A stretch of 64,000 nt of DNA, taken from NCBI GenBank assembly GCA_000697055.1, contig JNDT01002296.1, positions 1 through 64,000 of the forward strand, written 5' to 3'. The position numbers were made by a program, and so were the translations under genes. Shown here piece by piece: positions 44,619 through 56,993 of the stretch (positions are counted from its first letter, which is position 1; each line of letters starts with the position of its first letter). Origin of the DNA: Saksenaea vasiformis B4078. Taxonomy: Eukaryota > Mucoromycota > Mucoromycetes > Mucorales > Saksenaeaceae. Below the pieces are notes generated by a model. That model worked only from the letters and a program-made list of their open reading frames with translations. It made no database searches and was not told the origin of the DNA.

Positions 44619-46735
44619 TGTCGTTTAAGAAAAGTGAAAAGAAAAAGACAGAATGAAGAGTAAGGTAGAGGAAAAAAAAAAAAAAAAGAGGTTGGAAGAA
44701 GGTTCCGGACTTGACGCGAAGTCGGGCTGTTCGATTCGTTTCTTCTTATTCAAAGGTGCAGTCACCCACCCGTTCTGTGTCCCAACTCAAAAAGAAGAGG
44801 TACATCTGGTGACCGCGATAGGCTAAGTATGGCCGAATTTTTTCTTTGTCTATGTGCACACATCTGACGGGGTTAAGGAAAAGATGGTGATCGATAAGCA
44901 ACAAATCTCTTGTTACTGGTCCCCAATCCTACCCAGACTTGAAGTTAAAATCGCCCAAAAAAGTTCGTGTCCGAGTATGCACTTTCTTTTTTCATCTGAT
45001 TATGAAACAACCGATCCGAGACAAGAAAGGGTCTCTATGCAAGTTCCATTCGTTGGAACATGTCCCTCAAACATTAGCATGAACAATCCCAAATTTATTT
45101 TGCTTACGTAGAGGTAACACAAAATTGTTGGGTTTGCTACTACAGGACGAATCCGTTCGAACGATGTGTGTAACAAGAAAACAGAAAACAATGCCTGAAG
45201 AAATTCTTCGTCTTGATGTACTTTATCATGTGGACTCAGATCATTTGAGTGGGGTCACCATTTCATTTAACTAAAAGTGTGATTTCCTGTTGGCATTCCA
45301 TTTCTATCTCTCCAACTTTCATCATTTCTTAGAAAGGCCTAATAATAATATCAGCCTATGGTCCTTTTACCGAGAGGTTGCACCTAAACTGATGCATGGA
45401 CTTTGCTTTCCCGGTTCTTTTGTTAATATGCCAATAGGATGACAGCCCCTCCAAAAAGAACAATTTCTCTCTAAAAAGAGCGAATCTTGAAGCGGAGCTT
45501 GACAGTTTACAGTTTCTTCAAGTAAAACAAGATAAATAATAGTAATGCAAAGACACATTGTGGAGAGAGATGCATCTATTTATCCAAACGATCGACCTTG
45601 CTTTTGTTATACTTTTTATTGCATTTTTGTTATACATTTGCTTTCTCTATTATTAACAGGATACTTCATTCGGAATGGATCGATAAAGAAAGCCGACGAT
45701 CCATGGGGAAGCAATGTGCTCCATTTTTTTTTCCTCCAACATGTGATAAGCACATATGGATAATCCCGAGAATGCCGTAAGCTTTACTTTTTCAGTTACG
45801 TCTAAATGTGGAGATGATGTCCGTGCAGAAGTTGCTGTGCAGAGTCATGCCACTGGAAAACGTGGCAATCCATTGAATAAAACGTAAAAGAACCCGTCTA
45901 CTCGTTTATTTTCTTTTCTCCCTTTTTTTTTCTTTTTTCCCATAGCAACCAAACTCTGTGAGCCGGTTTGACTCCGCATGTGGAACAACCAAAATGGAGA
46001 AAAACACAAGTAGTGTTTTTTGTTTCAAGTCGATGTCAGGCAACACGGTTCTCTTTTGTTCGATAAAGTTATATTTGATGAACTAAAATATCATCAGATA
46101 GAGGGTTGATAATAATAATAAAGCGATGATGTGATTTTTTATAGGATAGCCAAGAATGGTAAATGAGAGAGTGCAATGCAAAGGGAATAGCTTGTTGTTC
46201 TGCGACAGGGTAAAGTTGTCGCTTGGTAAGCGATCAATTTTTCCATGTCGATTTGTTCGCCACGTTGTATGCTACTTTGACGGAAGCCACGCGTGGCCTG
46301 ATCAGCATACTCCTCTCTTCCTCTAAGATGATCTTATTTATTCATTCAGGAAAGCACTATGTGTAGTACAGAACTGAAATGTTAGTAAAACTTTAACTTT
46401 TCAAAAGACATGCATCCAATGGGCGATATAGTGTGTGCTGTCAGCCATTTACACGAGAAAGAAAGAAAAAAAAAGTGTGGCGAGCAAGGTAACTTGGTGC
46501 AACAACACACGGAAAAAGAGTCCCGGACGGCTTAAACCTTGTCGAACGATTTTCGTGTAGCAATCGAATCACCTTGTATAAATATACGCAATTACGCTGA
46601 CTTGTGTTCTTGCGCCCAACCTATTTATTTATTTATCTTCCCTTCTCTCTCTCTCCCTCTCTTCCCTTTTTCTTTTTTGGAAAAAAAATTGACATTGAAA
46701 AGAACAGCGTTCTACTACTACGCTTTTTTCAGTCC
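44619..46735. other. Intergenic, 2.1 kb
   Basis: Upstream regions of the trehalose gene and of the Ser-rich gene. 44670-44690 is an A-run. 46577-46584 (TATAAATA) is a good TATA box about 155 bp before the next start codon, followed by a CT-rich tract at 46630-46675. No other gene is seen. Confidence 0.5.
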
Positions 46736-47884
46736 ATGTATTTTCACAACTCAAATTATCGACACGAGCAGTATGAGAGACTTCGATCATCATCATCTTC
46801 ATCATCACATCGCTCACGCACATCCTCTGAGAAACGCCAAAACACATCTGAAAGCACAGAGAGCACATACATATCCTCTTCGTCTACTTCTTCTTCATTA
46901 CCCGACACAACCGAATCAACGATATCATCGCCTTCACATACACGAACGCGCAAAAAAGCACAACCGGATTTAGTTTATTCCTGTCCACGACCCCTCGCGT
47001 TTCCATTCCATAATGATTGTCATTTTTTACCTGTTGCTGAGGCGGATCCTCGGGATGTAGCCCGCATAAGCCCGTCACCACGCCGCGCTTCTTCCTTGGA
47101 TAGCCGATCGATTGCATCCCGGAATGAACCGCCACCAAGTCGTCGCTCCTCTTCTGTCCGACGTAGTACCGTCTCATCCGAAGAAGAGTGTGAACAACTT
47201 CCCGGCTCAGGCATTAAGAAGGGTACTGTCAAATCTTTACGGAAACTGTTTAACAAGAATGCAGCTTCTTCTTCTTCTTCTCTCTTTTCTACACGGTCAG
47301 CAAAATCGGCTGAAGCGATCAAACCCAAGTTTACTGGGTTCTCAATGACACCGATTGCTTCCAGAGTAGGCCTGTCACGCAATGTTAACAAACCGCATCC
47401 TTTTGCTGTAGCTTTTGCCATGACGACGAGCGCCGCCATCGTGACGCCAAAGAAGAAAATAGATGAAGATCCTGCAGTGGAACCACCAAAGCCGAAGTTG
47501 TTCACCATGCCCACAGCCGGAACTCAAAAATTATTGGCGGCTTTTGCATTTTGGGATGACAGTGTCCAGAAGAAAAGGAACCATCCACAATCGGAACCAA
47601 CGGAAGCCGTTCCACCGCCTGTCCAACCACGAAAGTCAATGTCATGGCAATCGTTAAAAACCGAAGCCAAGGAGAAATTACGAATCCAAACACCACCGAA
47701 GCACACAACACAACATGAAAAAATGCCAATGATCACCGAACGCCCTCCTCTACCACCACCACCCCCTCCTATAACAAAACCCGAGTCCCAGCCTAAAAAA
47801 GACTCCTCTGTAGTCGGTCGATGGTGGAAAAATATAAAAAATATAGTGGTCGGCAACAAAACATCGCGTGTTGGTGTCATATAA
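46736..47884 (+). CDS. Ser- and Pro-rich protein of unknown function
   Basis: Single open frame of 382 residues from ATG 46736. The frame is open further upstream to 46604, but that part is the translated CT tract, so I prefer 46736. I do not recognise a family. Residues 17-35 are a Ser run with Arg (RLRSSSSSSSHRSR). Further Ser/Arg/Thr-rich stretches run to about 190 (RRASSLDSRS, SRRSSSVRRSTVSSEEE), typical of kinase targets. KGTVKSLRKLFNKN is a basic helix. PLPPPPPPITKP is an SH3/WW-type proline motif, and the C-terminus is aromatic and basic (VGRWWKNIKNIVVGNK). It is probably largely disordered and perhaps membrane- or scaffold-associated. The TATA box upstream supports a real gene. Confidence 0.75.
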   Translation: MYFHNSNYRHEQYERLRSSSSSSSHRSRTSSEKRQNTSESTESTYISSSSTSSSLPDTTESTISSPSHTRTRKKAQPDLVYSCPRPLAFPFHNDCHFLPVAEADPRDVARISPSPRRASSLDSRSIASRNEPPPSRRSSSVRRSTVSSEEECEQLPGSGIKKGTVKSLRKLFNKNAASSSSSLFSTRSAKSAEAIKPKFTGFSMTPIASRVGLSRNVNKPHPFAVAFAMTTSAAIVTPKKKIDEDPAVEPPKPKLFTMPTAGTQKLLAAFAFWDDSVQKKRNHPQSEPTEAVPPPVQPRKSMSWQSLKTEAKEKLRIQTPPKHTTQHEKMPMITERPPLPPPPPPITKPESQPKKDSSVVGRWWKNIKNIVVGNKTSRVGVI

Positions 47885-48407
47885 TAACAACTACACAGCA
47901 CCCCCAAAAAAAAAAACAATAACAACAAAAAAAACACCATGTCATCTTCTGTGTCAATATGTTCACCACTACTACTACTCATTTCCTATGCCCTCTCCTT
48001 GTAGACTCCCCCACATTTACACATACCAACAACAACAACAAAAGAAAAAAAAAAGGCAAACAAAGTAGCTGAGAATTTGGTTCTTCTTCTACTTTTTCTT
48101 TGTTAACAAGACAAATCTCTCTCAAGTTATAAAAAAAATAAAGTTTGATGTAAAATCCATTGCACCGTTGAACCATTCCATAGGCAGCCATAAGTTGATC
48201 CAATGTACAAAGAAAGATGAACACAGCGGCGCGTGTTAACCGCGGCTAGAAAACAAGTACACGCTTCATGTAATCAATTCGACAGAAATTTCATGCATAT
48301 GCTCGACCGCTAAAAATGAAGGTGTGACATGTTAACAACCGTTGTAACAGTTTTATTATCTTTCTAAAAAGAATTCTCCAGCATCACGGACTACAGCTTT
48401 GTGCGGT
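47885..48407. other. Intergenic between Ser-rich gene and ATP synthase epsilon
   Basis: 3' flanks of two convergent genes. A-rich and C/A-rich simple stretches occur at 47900-47940 and 48020-48060. No gene is seen. Confidence 0.5.
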
Positions 48408-48726
48408 TTAATGTTTTTCCTGAGCCTTGACGACGTTTTGCTGTTTCATGATCATGAATGAGAACGCCGTTTTCCATCCAGACGCGTCAAATCGCTTACC
48501 TGTTCCTTCTGGACACCCTTCTCCCACTTGGCAAATCGCAAGTTGTTCTGGTTGAGACGCTGGGCGGGAACACGGAGTTCCTCCTTCAACACGTTGCGCA
48601 CGGCACGAGCACAGATGTTAGCATACTGGAGGTAACTGTAACAAAGCAAAGTCAGCATTGGGCATTCTTCCTCATTGTTCTTTCGCGTAAAACGTACGAG
48701 ATACCGGCGGCCTTCCAAGCAGACAT
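48408..48726 (-). CDS. ATP15: Mitochondrial F1-ATP synthase epsilon subunit
   Basis: Three exons in coding order: 48726-48698, 48635-48500 and 48440-48408. They sum to 198 nt, 65 residues, the normal size for this tiny subunit. It begins MSAWKAAGISYLQYANICAR, where ISY spans the first splice, and continues AVRNVLKEELR and FAKWEKGVQKEQ; the last exon adds ten residues ending in KH. The subunit sits on the central stalk of F1 with gamma and delta and couples rotation to ATP synthesis. As in relatives, there is no cleavable presequence. The introns are 62 and 59 bp. The codons are biased, as in eL8. Confidence 0.94.
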
Positions 48727-50223
48727 TTCGAGACAATTAAACGGTGTTCGGTGTGAAGCGTTAATTTTTTTTTATTTGGGACTGAAGTCGCCCCTTGCAC
48801 TAGAAGCGAGTCACAGACTACGTTACGTCACCGCAAGATCTTTTGCGCTTTTACTGTGCACTCATTCGTGCAAGCCATAATGCCCGAAAACATGATAGTT
48901 CTTTTCCGAGGCTATTAGCGATTATTTCTGAAAGTAAGCTTACACCAACGGAAAGCCGAGTACATTTGGACTAGTATAGACTAAAACCAACTTTGTTTTT
49001 GTATTACCGCTTTTCGCGATAGGTTGGTCTATGGTACGCTTAGATGAAGGTGACACTATATGGAAAGGCAGCAGACCGCGAATGCTCATAGTGAACTTTG
49101 CTTTGGAGATGTAAATGATCATTTAACTCCCGCTTGCTTTCAGATCCAAGCGTCACACACAGGTGCTCCGAACTGTTATGGTTTCATACAGATTAGTCTC
49201 AGACGACACATGGACGTGCCTTGATTGACGCGTTTTTGCCCTGATCACTCTATTTCCATATGCACGCGCTTTTACTTGCAATGCATAGGATCAAGTGTAT
49301 ACTTAAGTAGAACAATTCAGCAAAGAATGCTATACTTTGGATCATGGATCCATCTCTTTAAGCGCTTGACACTAGCTCCGCTCTCATTCTAATGACAGGA
49401 CGTCCATGCCGCTACCTGGCAAATAGCTATGCTACTTTTATCGCGACGTTGGAAGTCTGTATAGCCATCTAACCATCTACCTATTGCGAGAAAGCAGCGG
49501 CTCGAGAAAGTTGGCAGATACAATGCTTCCATTAGATTAAATGAAATCTCTGCATGGGCTTCTGGCTTTTTTCCAGGATCTGCTTTTCGATCTGACTTTC
49601 TTACGTATAAATCTTCCTGAAGCAGATTGATCCTCGAGCCGATTTTGGTGGCTCAAGGCTAAATTCGGTAGTTAAGTTTTTATTCGAACTTCATGAGTTC
49701 TTTGAGGCATCTGAAAAGACCCTATCGGGATGGGTCAATAGAGGATCATGTTGAATGTACCATCCTCTCACTTTCTCAATCACACTTTGTGGAAGAATAG
49801 ACTTCTTCTTTGTCATTGATGAGGATAGATGAACCTTTGAACGCGTATCCTATCGCCAAGGTCACGAATGGTTGGGTAAATATGGATGTTTATTGCATAA
49901 TGTTCCATTTAGGTTGCCAGGGATCATGAAATCGTTTATTTTTTTTTTTTAGGTTTAGTCAGAAACTCTAAGTTTCGTGAGCACAAATCAGTCATTTTCA
50001 TTTCGTGAGAAGAAAAAGCCACTGATGGTGGTTGAAGTCAGAAACCCCGCACTAAGCCTGGGCCTCGCTGTTATATGAGACACCCCCGCTCTAAACAGCA
50101 AAGCGCAACCTTCTTTTTTCCTTCTTTTTTTTAACTCCCCCAACTTTTTTTTTTAAATTCACGTTCAAAGGTAAGGTACACGCAAAACAAAAGACGAACA
50201 AAAGTTCAACTCATACGTTATAC
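48727..50223. other. Intergenic, 1.5 kb
   Basis: Upstream flanks of two divergently oriented genes (ATP15 and CLU1). 49945-49955 and 50110-50160 are T-runs; the latter directly precedes the CLU1 leader. No ORF, tRNA or repeat could be supported. Confidence 0.5.
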
Positions 50224-53200
50224 ATGACAGTCATGGCCGACAAAGTCCCACAACAGGCTGTGCAGGAGGAGCCGGCAACCAATGACCAGGTCGTACCTGC
50301 TGAAGAAGGTAAATTCGTGGAAATAAAAAGGAATCGTGTTGAACTAAAAGAAAAGTGTGAATGTCAATCATAGTTGTCGCAGAGGAGACCTATCAACTCA
50401 CAGTGAATTTGCCCGGAAAGTCTGGCAATATCAAAATCATTGTATGTTCCAACGAAAACCCGGAAAAAAAAAGGGGGAGTTTGTTAAACTAGACTAAACT
50501 ATTCGCTTTTCCTAGGCGAGTCCTCGCGAAGCTATTCATGATATTAAGCAGTCGATTATGGAATCTCCAGAAACATGCGCTCATTCTTGTTTCTATCTGG
50601 CCTTCAATGGAAACCGATTGAATGATTTTGCCGAGTTGGGAGAAGTAGAAGGGATCACGACGGAGACCGAACTGGAATTGGTTGAAGGTAAATCAAAACA
50701 TAGCATTGGAAACGGGAGGAAGATATTTAAAAAAATGATATGGGTTGTTGTAGATACATACACGGAACGTGATGTACGACTTCATGTCAACCGTTTGCGT
50801 GATCTTTTGGGTGGACCCTACAAACCAAGCTCATCTGCTACGGGAATTGATCCAGCCATCTCTTTCTTGACAGCTGTGACAGGCGAAATTGGTAAGGAAA
50901 AACTGGGGGAAAAAAAATAAGTAGGCTGTGTTTTTGAACCTATTTCATCCAGATGAGGAAATTATTGTTGAGGGCGAGAAAAAGATGGAGGATTTGTTTT
51001 CAGATGCACCTGTTCCTCAACACGCTTTCACCAATGCTGATCTGAATGCTCGCTCAAAGCTTTCTCAGTTCACACCCGCGACGTTTCAGCGATTGGCACC
51101 TCAGTGTCTCAAGAGCTTAGTTTTATCTGGCTGGAATCCCGTGCCCCATGCTCAGAGACTGAAGGGTGATTTGCTATACATCGCCGTCACCACGTTGGAA
51201 AATGAGACGATCCATATCACCGCCTCTACAAAGGGTTTCTTTGTCAATAGTTCCTCCAACAACAAGTATGATCCTGCACCAAAACCTGCACCAGCCTATA
51301 AAAAAACGGCATGCCATTCGTTGATTACGCTTTTGCAAAATGTCTCTCCCCTTTTCGCTACCAATTTTGCAAAGTTGCAGGACTTCATCACCCGTCATCA
51401 TATGCTTGAAGTGCTTCCTGTCAACACCTATCTGCCCAGTCATCCTTGGGCTGTGCAGCCCCAACCTCATGTCTATGACCCCTTGCGTCCTGCAGAACCC
51501 TTCCTCAACTTTGGCACCGATGCGGTGGAATCCCTGCGTGATTGGAACGACGAGTTGCAGTCCCATCGTGAATTGCCCAAATCGAATCTTCAGGAACGTG
51601 TCTTGCGCGAGCGTCTGATTACCAAGATCCAATCGGAATTCACCGAGGCGGCCGTACGCGGTGCGATGGCTGTTGTCAACGGTTCGGTTGTGCCACTCAA
51701 CCCATTGGAGCCTGAAGAGTCGCATATGTACGTGTACAACAACATCTTTTTCAGCAAGGGCAACGATGGTCGAGGCACTTTCGAGAGTTTGGGCGCTGAT
51801 GATGCAGCCCATGTGGCTACGGGCAAAGATCTTGAAGGTGTCAAGATCCTCAACAGCATTGATCCTGAAGGTCTGTACACCTTGGGCAGCGTGATTGTGG
51901 ATTACAAGGGTGTCCGTGTGGTTGCCCAGAGCATTGTGCCTGGCATTTTCCGTCGCCAGGATGAAAATTCGATTGTGTATGGCTCTGTTGATAATGGTGT
52001 GCAGATTGCTGCCGATGAGAAGTTCCACGAAGCCATCGGACGTGACGTTGCGAAATCGTTGCATCTGGCCAAGCACAAGTTGGTTGATGGCAAGGAGGGT
52101 CAGGTCGACTTGTACACCTCTATGGAAACCAAGGGTCTGATGGGTGCAGATGGTCGTCGCTATCTTTTGGATCTTTACCGTCTTAACCCTGTGGATATCG
52201 AATTCCAAGAAGCTGAATGTGTGGCCAAGACAGGTGATGATGCTAGACCCGCTTATCCTCACAGGATGACCTTGTTGCGACCTGAATTGATGAGCCTTTA
52301 CTGGGAGCACAAGTTCAGAGAATGGGTTAAGGTGAAGAGCGAGCAGATCAAGAAGGAACGCGCAGAAGGGAAGGCTGTGACTGAAGGAGAGAAGAAGAAG
52401 AAGGAGCCGGAGGAGAAGACGGAAGAAAAGAAGACGGAGGAAGAGGAAAAGAAGATGGAAGAGAAGGAGCAGGAGGAGCAGAAGAAGGCGGAAGAGGAGG
52501 AAGATATCAAGATTGACATGAGCGAGTTCCAACTTAACTTCAATCCCGACGTTTTCACCATGGCGAAACAGGCCGGCGATGATCTCAAGGAGCAGGAACA
52601 AGCGGTGCGTGATGCATCCAAGTTCTTGAACGAGGAAATTATTCCCAGCCTTGTCCTTGACTTTGCGTCCTATGCCATTTCTCCTCTTGATGGTGATGCG
52701 TTGACCAAGGCGATGCATCGTCGTGGTATCAACATGCGTTATCTTGGCAGAATCGCACAACTGGTTGCTGTCAGCGAAGACAAGCGCATCCAGCATATCC
52801 AGCAGCTTGCTGTTCAGGAAATGGTTGTGCGTGCAAGCAAGCATCTTCTTCGCAAGTACCTCTTTGCTTGTGCCTTGGAAGAAGCAAGCCTGTGCGTGTC
52901 TCACTATTTCAACTGCTTGTTCGGTTACACATTCAATGCGAAGCCCAACCCTGTGTTGCCTGAAGGCAAGACAAAGAACGATTTCGAATGGGCCAGACTT
53001 ACGCCACCGTCGCTCAAGACGGCCTTGCAACAGCAAGTTCTTCTGCGCTTCCGTTACAAGTTGGAGGATGACTTTTTGACCTCGCTCAAGGTGTTGCCTA
53101 CGCTTCGAGAGATTTGTCTGCGTGTTGGTCTCCAGATTGAATCCCACGACTACCGCTTCGACCCTTACACCGAAGAAGAGCTTGCAGCATTTGCTGCTGA

Positions 53201-54612
53201 AGATGCTGCTGCTCAATCCCAGGCTGCACGTCAGAAACAACAGCAGGCTAAGTCCAAGAAGGGTGGTAAGAAGCATCAAACACCGGCAGCAGCAAAGGAA
53301 GAAGTCAAGCCGACAAGACGTGTCACCTCCTTTATACCCGATGATATCTTGAACGTGATGCCTATTGTCAAGCAGGCCGCTACACGCGTAAGTGTGCCTT
53401 ACCTTAGATCTCTGAGTAAACTCTTCTGACGGTTATTTCTATCTATTTTTTTAGAGCGTTTTTGCGGAGGAAACCTTCGAGGCTGGTAAGGTGAGCCTCG
53501 CCCAAGGGCACCGTCAACTCGGTCTTGAGCTTTTGCTCGAGTCATTGACGTTGCATGAACAAACCTATGGTTTCTTGCACCCAGAGACCAGCAAGTGCTA
53601 TGCTACGCTTGCCATGATCTATCATCATGGTGAAGACCGTGAAGCAGCATTGGACTTGCAGCGCAAGGCTGTTATTGCCGCCGAAAGAACATGTGGTGTT
53701 GATCACCCCGAAACAATCCATCACTACGTACGTATACGTGTCTTTTTTTTCTTTTTTTTCTCACTTTTTCTGGCGTTCCCATGTTAGTTAAATCTTGGCT
53801 TATTCGAGCATGCTGCTGGTCGCACTAAGTTGGCACTTCGCTATCTTCGTCACGCATTGTATTACTGGGATCTTTTGTTCGGTCCTGGCCACCCTGACTC
53901 AGCAACGGCAGATGTAAGAGACGATAACGCAAGGGGCGAGTGGTAGAGACGGGTTGCTCATTTTTTTTTCTCAAACAATAGAACAATGCTGGTGTTATGC
54001 TTCAGTCGTTGCGTGATTATGCTACAAGCACCAAGTTCTTTGAGCGTGCTTGCGCTACACAGGAAAACATCCTCGGCAAGGACCATGTGATCACTGCCAC
54101 AGGATACCATGTATTGGCTAGAGCGTACACTCTGGAAGGCGATTTTACCAAAGCACTGAACGTGGAAAGAGTGGCCTATGGCATCTTTGAAAAGAAGGTA
54201 AAAAAAAGAGATGCAATCAATTCACATAGGGGAGAAGAAGATGCTTAATCCTTCCTTTTTTTCTTTCTTTTTTTCTTTTTTTTCTCAGTTGGGTGCTGAG
54301 GATCCTCGCACAAAGGAAAGTGATATGTGGCTGAAGGAACTTACATCCAACGCACTGATCACAGTAAGTGAAAAATAATGAGATAGTTTATGTCTAAACT
54401 AAACATGGGTATGTTAGGCACAGCGTGCTCGTGAGCAGAGCAAGGCGGCCAGTACAAAGGCGATGGCTAGTAGTTCATCGGAAAAACCTACTCAAGTTCC
54501 GAAGAAGAAGGAGATTCATCGAGGAGAACTTCCTATCGATCAGGTGCTTCAGTACATCAACTCACCCAACACTTCTTCCCGAAAGGGAAAGAAAAAGACT
54601 TCATCTAAATAG
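50224..54612 (+). CDS. CLU1: Clustered mitochondria protein (CLU/eIF3-associated)
   Basis: Ten exons: 50224-50308, 50374-50441, 50516-50687, 50754-50891, 50953-53387, 53455-53727, 53788-53913, 53982-54197, 54289-54363 and 54418-54612. They sum to 3783 nt, 1260 residues, close to the family length. CLU proteins bind mRNAs for mitochondrial proteins, associate with eIF3 and ribosomes, and prevent clumping of mitochondria. An N-terminal ubiquitin-like CLU_N part (IIASPREAIHDIKQ) is followed by the CLU domain (SHPWAVQPQPHVYDPLRPAEPF is its entry, RYLLDLYRLNPVD its end). A Lys/Glu-rich insert lies at about 633-671, then a helical region (LDFASYAISPLDG, MHRRGINMRYLGRIA), then TPR repeats (GHRQLGLELLLESLTLHEQT, HPETSKCYATLAMIYHH, GRTKLALRYLRHAL). 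The tail is basic. Exon 5 alone is 2435 nt and uses frequent, biased codons. Confidence 0.95.
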
Positions 54613-54960
54613 AGAAACTGTATTGTAGATACGCCCTTCACCCCCCCCAAAAAAAGAAAAGCTTTTAAAATGATTTTTTTTAGAATACACAAACACACAC
54701 ACATATCTTTTTCAGATCAATGAACACTCATCTTTGTTCCTGATGTTGGCTGGGACTCAAAAGAAGAGATATCTAGTCCAATCACAAGGCGAGTTTAGGG
54801 TTCGATTGGGGGAGCGGGATATGTCGAGCGGGAAAATGTCGTAATCTTTTTCATCTCCCGCGAGTACCAACCGAAAAAAAAAAAAAAGAATAGGGAAGAA
54901 ACCTCACCTTACTTCACTTGTTTTTATTTTTATTTTTCCTTTTCTTAATCTTCTTTGCCG
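54613..54960. other. CLU1 3' flank and promoter of the hexokinase-like gene
   Basis: 348 bp. C/A-run near 54640-54660, ACACAC repeat near 54690-54705, A-run near 54875, then a T/C-rich leader up to the next ATG. No gene is seen. Confidence 0.5.
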
Positions 54961-56658
54961 ATGGAGAGCCAAGCGTCAGAAGAAACATGGTATTCACTGA
55001 GGCATGGTAACCAGAAGCAACAGGACGCTTTTCAAGAATTACAGCAGCTCTTCTGTCTCGATCGACAAGCGCTTTTAAACGTCATTACTCAATTCGACAC
55101 CGAACTAAAAGCAGGACTAGCGGATGACAGAACAAGCGATCTGGACATGATTCCTTCATTCGTTACTGGTAATTTAACACACAAAAGGCAACATTGATAT
55201 CTATATCTATATCTTTCTCTTCGATTTTAGGTTATCCCACCGGGAACGAGAAAGGAACCTATTTGGCATTGGAAATTGCGGGTATGGACATTTATGTCTG
55301 TCAAGTCAATTTAAAGGGAGACTCGGGTAAACTCGCGATCAATCAATATCAGTACAAAATCACGCCTGATTTAACAACAAGTGACGATTTCATTGTCATG
55401 GTCGATTATATGGTCGAATGTATTGCCGATTTCTTATCTCGCGTAGGCACGCAAGACGATTTCACCTATCCGATGGCCGTCTCTTTTGGCTTCGCTATTA
55501 AACAAATCGGCTTGAATACGGGTCGCATTCTCTCGCTCGGGCATGGATTTTGTTTCCCTAATGGCGTAGGCGTCGATATAGTACAAATGATGCATGAACG
55601 CGTAAGACTAAAAGGTCTTCCCATAAAGATTGTAGCCATCGCAAATGGTAAAAGAAAAGCGCTGTTTTTATTATCTATCATTTTCTCATATTTCCCTCTT
55701 AAACCTCATCTATTCCCCCCCCAAAAAAAAAAAATCAAAATCAAAATCACACAAAAAAAGATGCTGTATGTACTCTTCTAGCACACGCCTATCAACATCC
55801 CTGTACACGCCTTGGTATTGTTCACAGCTTAGGTACAAACTGTGCTTATTACGAACGCACCCGGAACGTAACGAAACTACGCGATCAATCGCCAAAAGAC
55901 CAAAGCATGATTATTAACACCGAATGGGGAAACTTTGGCTCATCACGACGGACGCTACCATGCACTTGGTTCGATCGAAAACTTGACCGAGAATCCATCA
56001 ATCCACAGTTCCACGTTTTTGAAAAGATGACAACAGGCATCTTTCTTGGTGAACTTGTAAGAAACGTACTCATCTACCTCGTTGATCGCGATCTGCTCTT
56101 CCGAGGTGAAACTTCTGAAACGCTCAACAGAGCCTACAGTTTTGATACCAGCTATATGTACGTATGCGAAAGTGACGAAACCGAAAACCTCGAAGATACA
56201 CGGATAGTTCTCGAAGACATGATGAATTTGTCAAAAACCTCATTAGCCGACCGGGAAATTGTGAAAAATGTATGCGAACTTATCGGTACACGTGCTGCTA
56301 GACTCCTTGGTGCTGCTATTGCCGCTGTGGTCCAACATATGGTGACTGACGGTATTGGTATTGATGACGATCGCTATACAATCTGTTCGTATACTCCTTC
56401 GCTTGAAAAAAAAATGGGGATATTTTTTTTTTTTTTTTTTTGCTAACAGGCCTTTTTTTTCTTCTTCTTGTAGCAATTAGTGGTAGTGTATACGAAGACT
56501 ATCCGTCCTTCCATTTGCGTGTCTGCAAAACGTTGAAAGATCTGATCCCGGACCATATCTCCTCCAAACTTTCCGTCGGTATTGTCAAACATTCTCGGAT
56601 CGTTGGTGCTGCCATTGTAGCCATGATGGCCGAAAAAATAGCAGCGGCTTCTCCCTGA
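54961..56658 (+). CDS. Hexokinase-like protein with altered active-site motifs
   Basis: Exons 54961-55168, 55231-55647, 55761-56384 and 56474-56658 give 477 residues, normal hexokinase length. The fold is clear: NEKGTYLAL, MIINTEWGNFG, FEKMTTGIFLGELVRN, ISGSVYEDYPSF and a hydrophobic C-terminal helix. Key positions differ from active enzymes. The phosphate-1 loop, normally LDLGGTN, reads L83-E-I-A-G-M-D89. The sugar motif SFP-S reads SFGFA (154-158), and the Thr-Lys before GF reads Gly173-His174. GTGTN reads HSLGTN. The catalytic-base Asp209 (NDAVCTLLA) remains. So glucose phosphorylation is doubtful. It may be a regulatory, non-catalytic hexokinase-like protein, as known in some filamentous fungi (inference). 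The donor of the last intron (GTTCGT) is weak and that splice is uncertain. Confidence 0.88.
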
Positions 56659-56993
56659 AGAATTTTCTCTCTCTCACACACACAACACACACTCGCCCAC
56701 CTTTCTTTCCACACACGTTAACACACACACACACACACCAAAAAACCCTTTTCCTCCTTGCTTTTCTTTTTTTTGATCTAATTGCATATTTCTTCCTCTT
56801 GTAAATTTACATCCATTCGGGCCCAACCCTGCGGTCCAACAAGTGTACAACAGGTTCTTGTAGAATAAGGTTACATGGGGCAAAAAATAAAAATGAAATA
56901 TATATATTCTGTCTGAGGCTAGCCAGACGTTCATATGTATTGAGTGTGTGTGTCATTGACCAAAAATAAAACCAAATCTAATCCTCTTATGTG
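56659..56993. other. Region between convergent hexokinase-like and Chs5 stops
   Basis: 335 bp with an AC microsatellite at 56720-56739 and a T-rich stretch. It holds the 3' untranslated regions of two convergent genes and nothing else I can support. Confidence 0.5.

Noticed and set aside
46604..46735. N-terminal extension of the Ser-rich protein
   Set aside because: It translates a CT-rich leader tract (Pro, Ser, Leu, Phe runs) lying between the TATA box and the preferred ATG.
51174..53279. 701-residue ORF on the minus strand
   Set aside because: It is the mirror of the large CLU1 exon 5, open only because of that exon's biased codons. It has no family features, whereas the plus strand reads CLU throughout.
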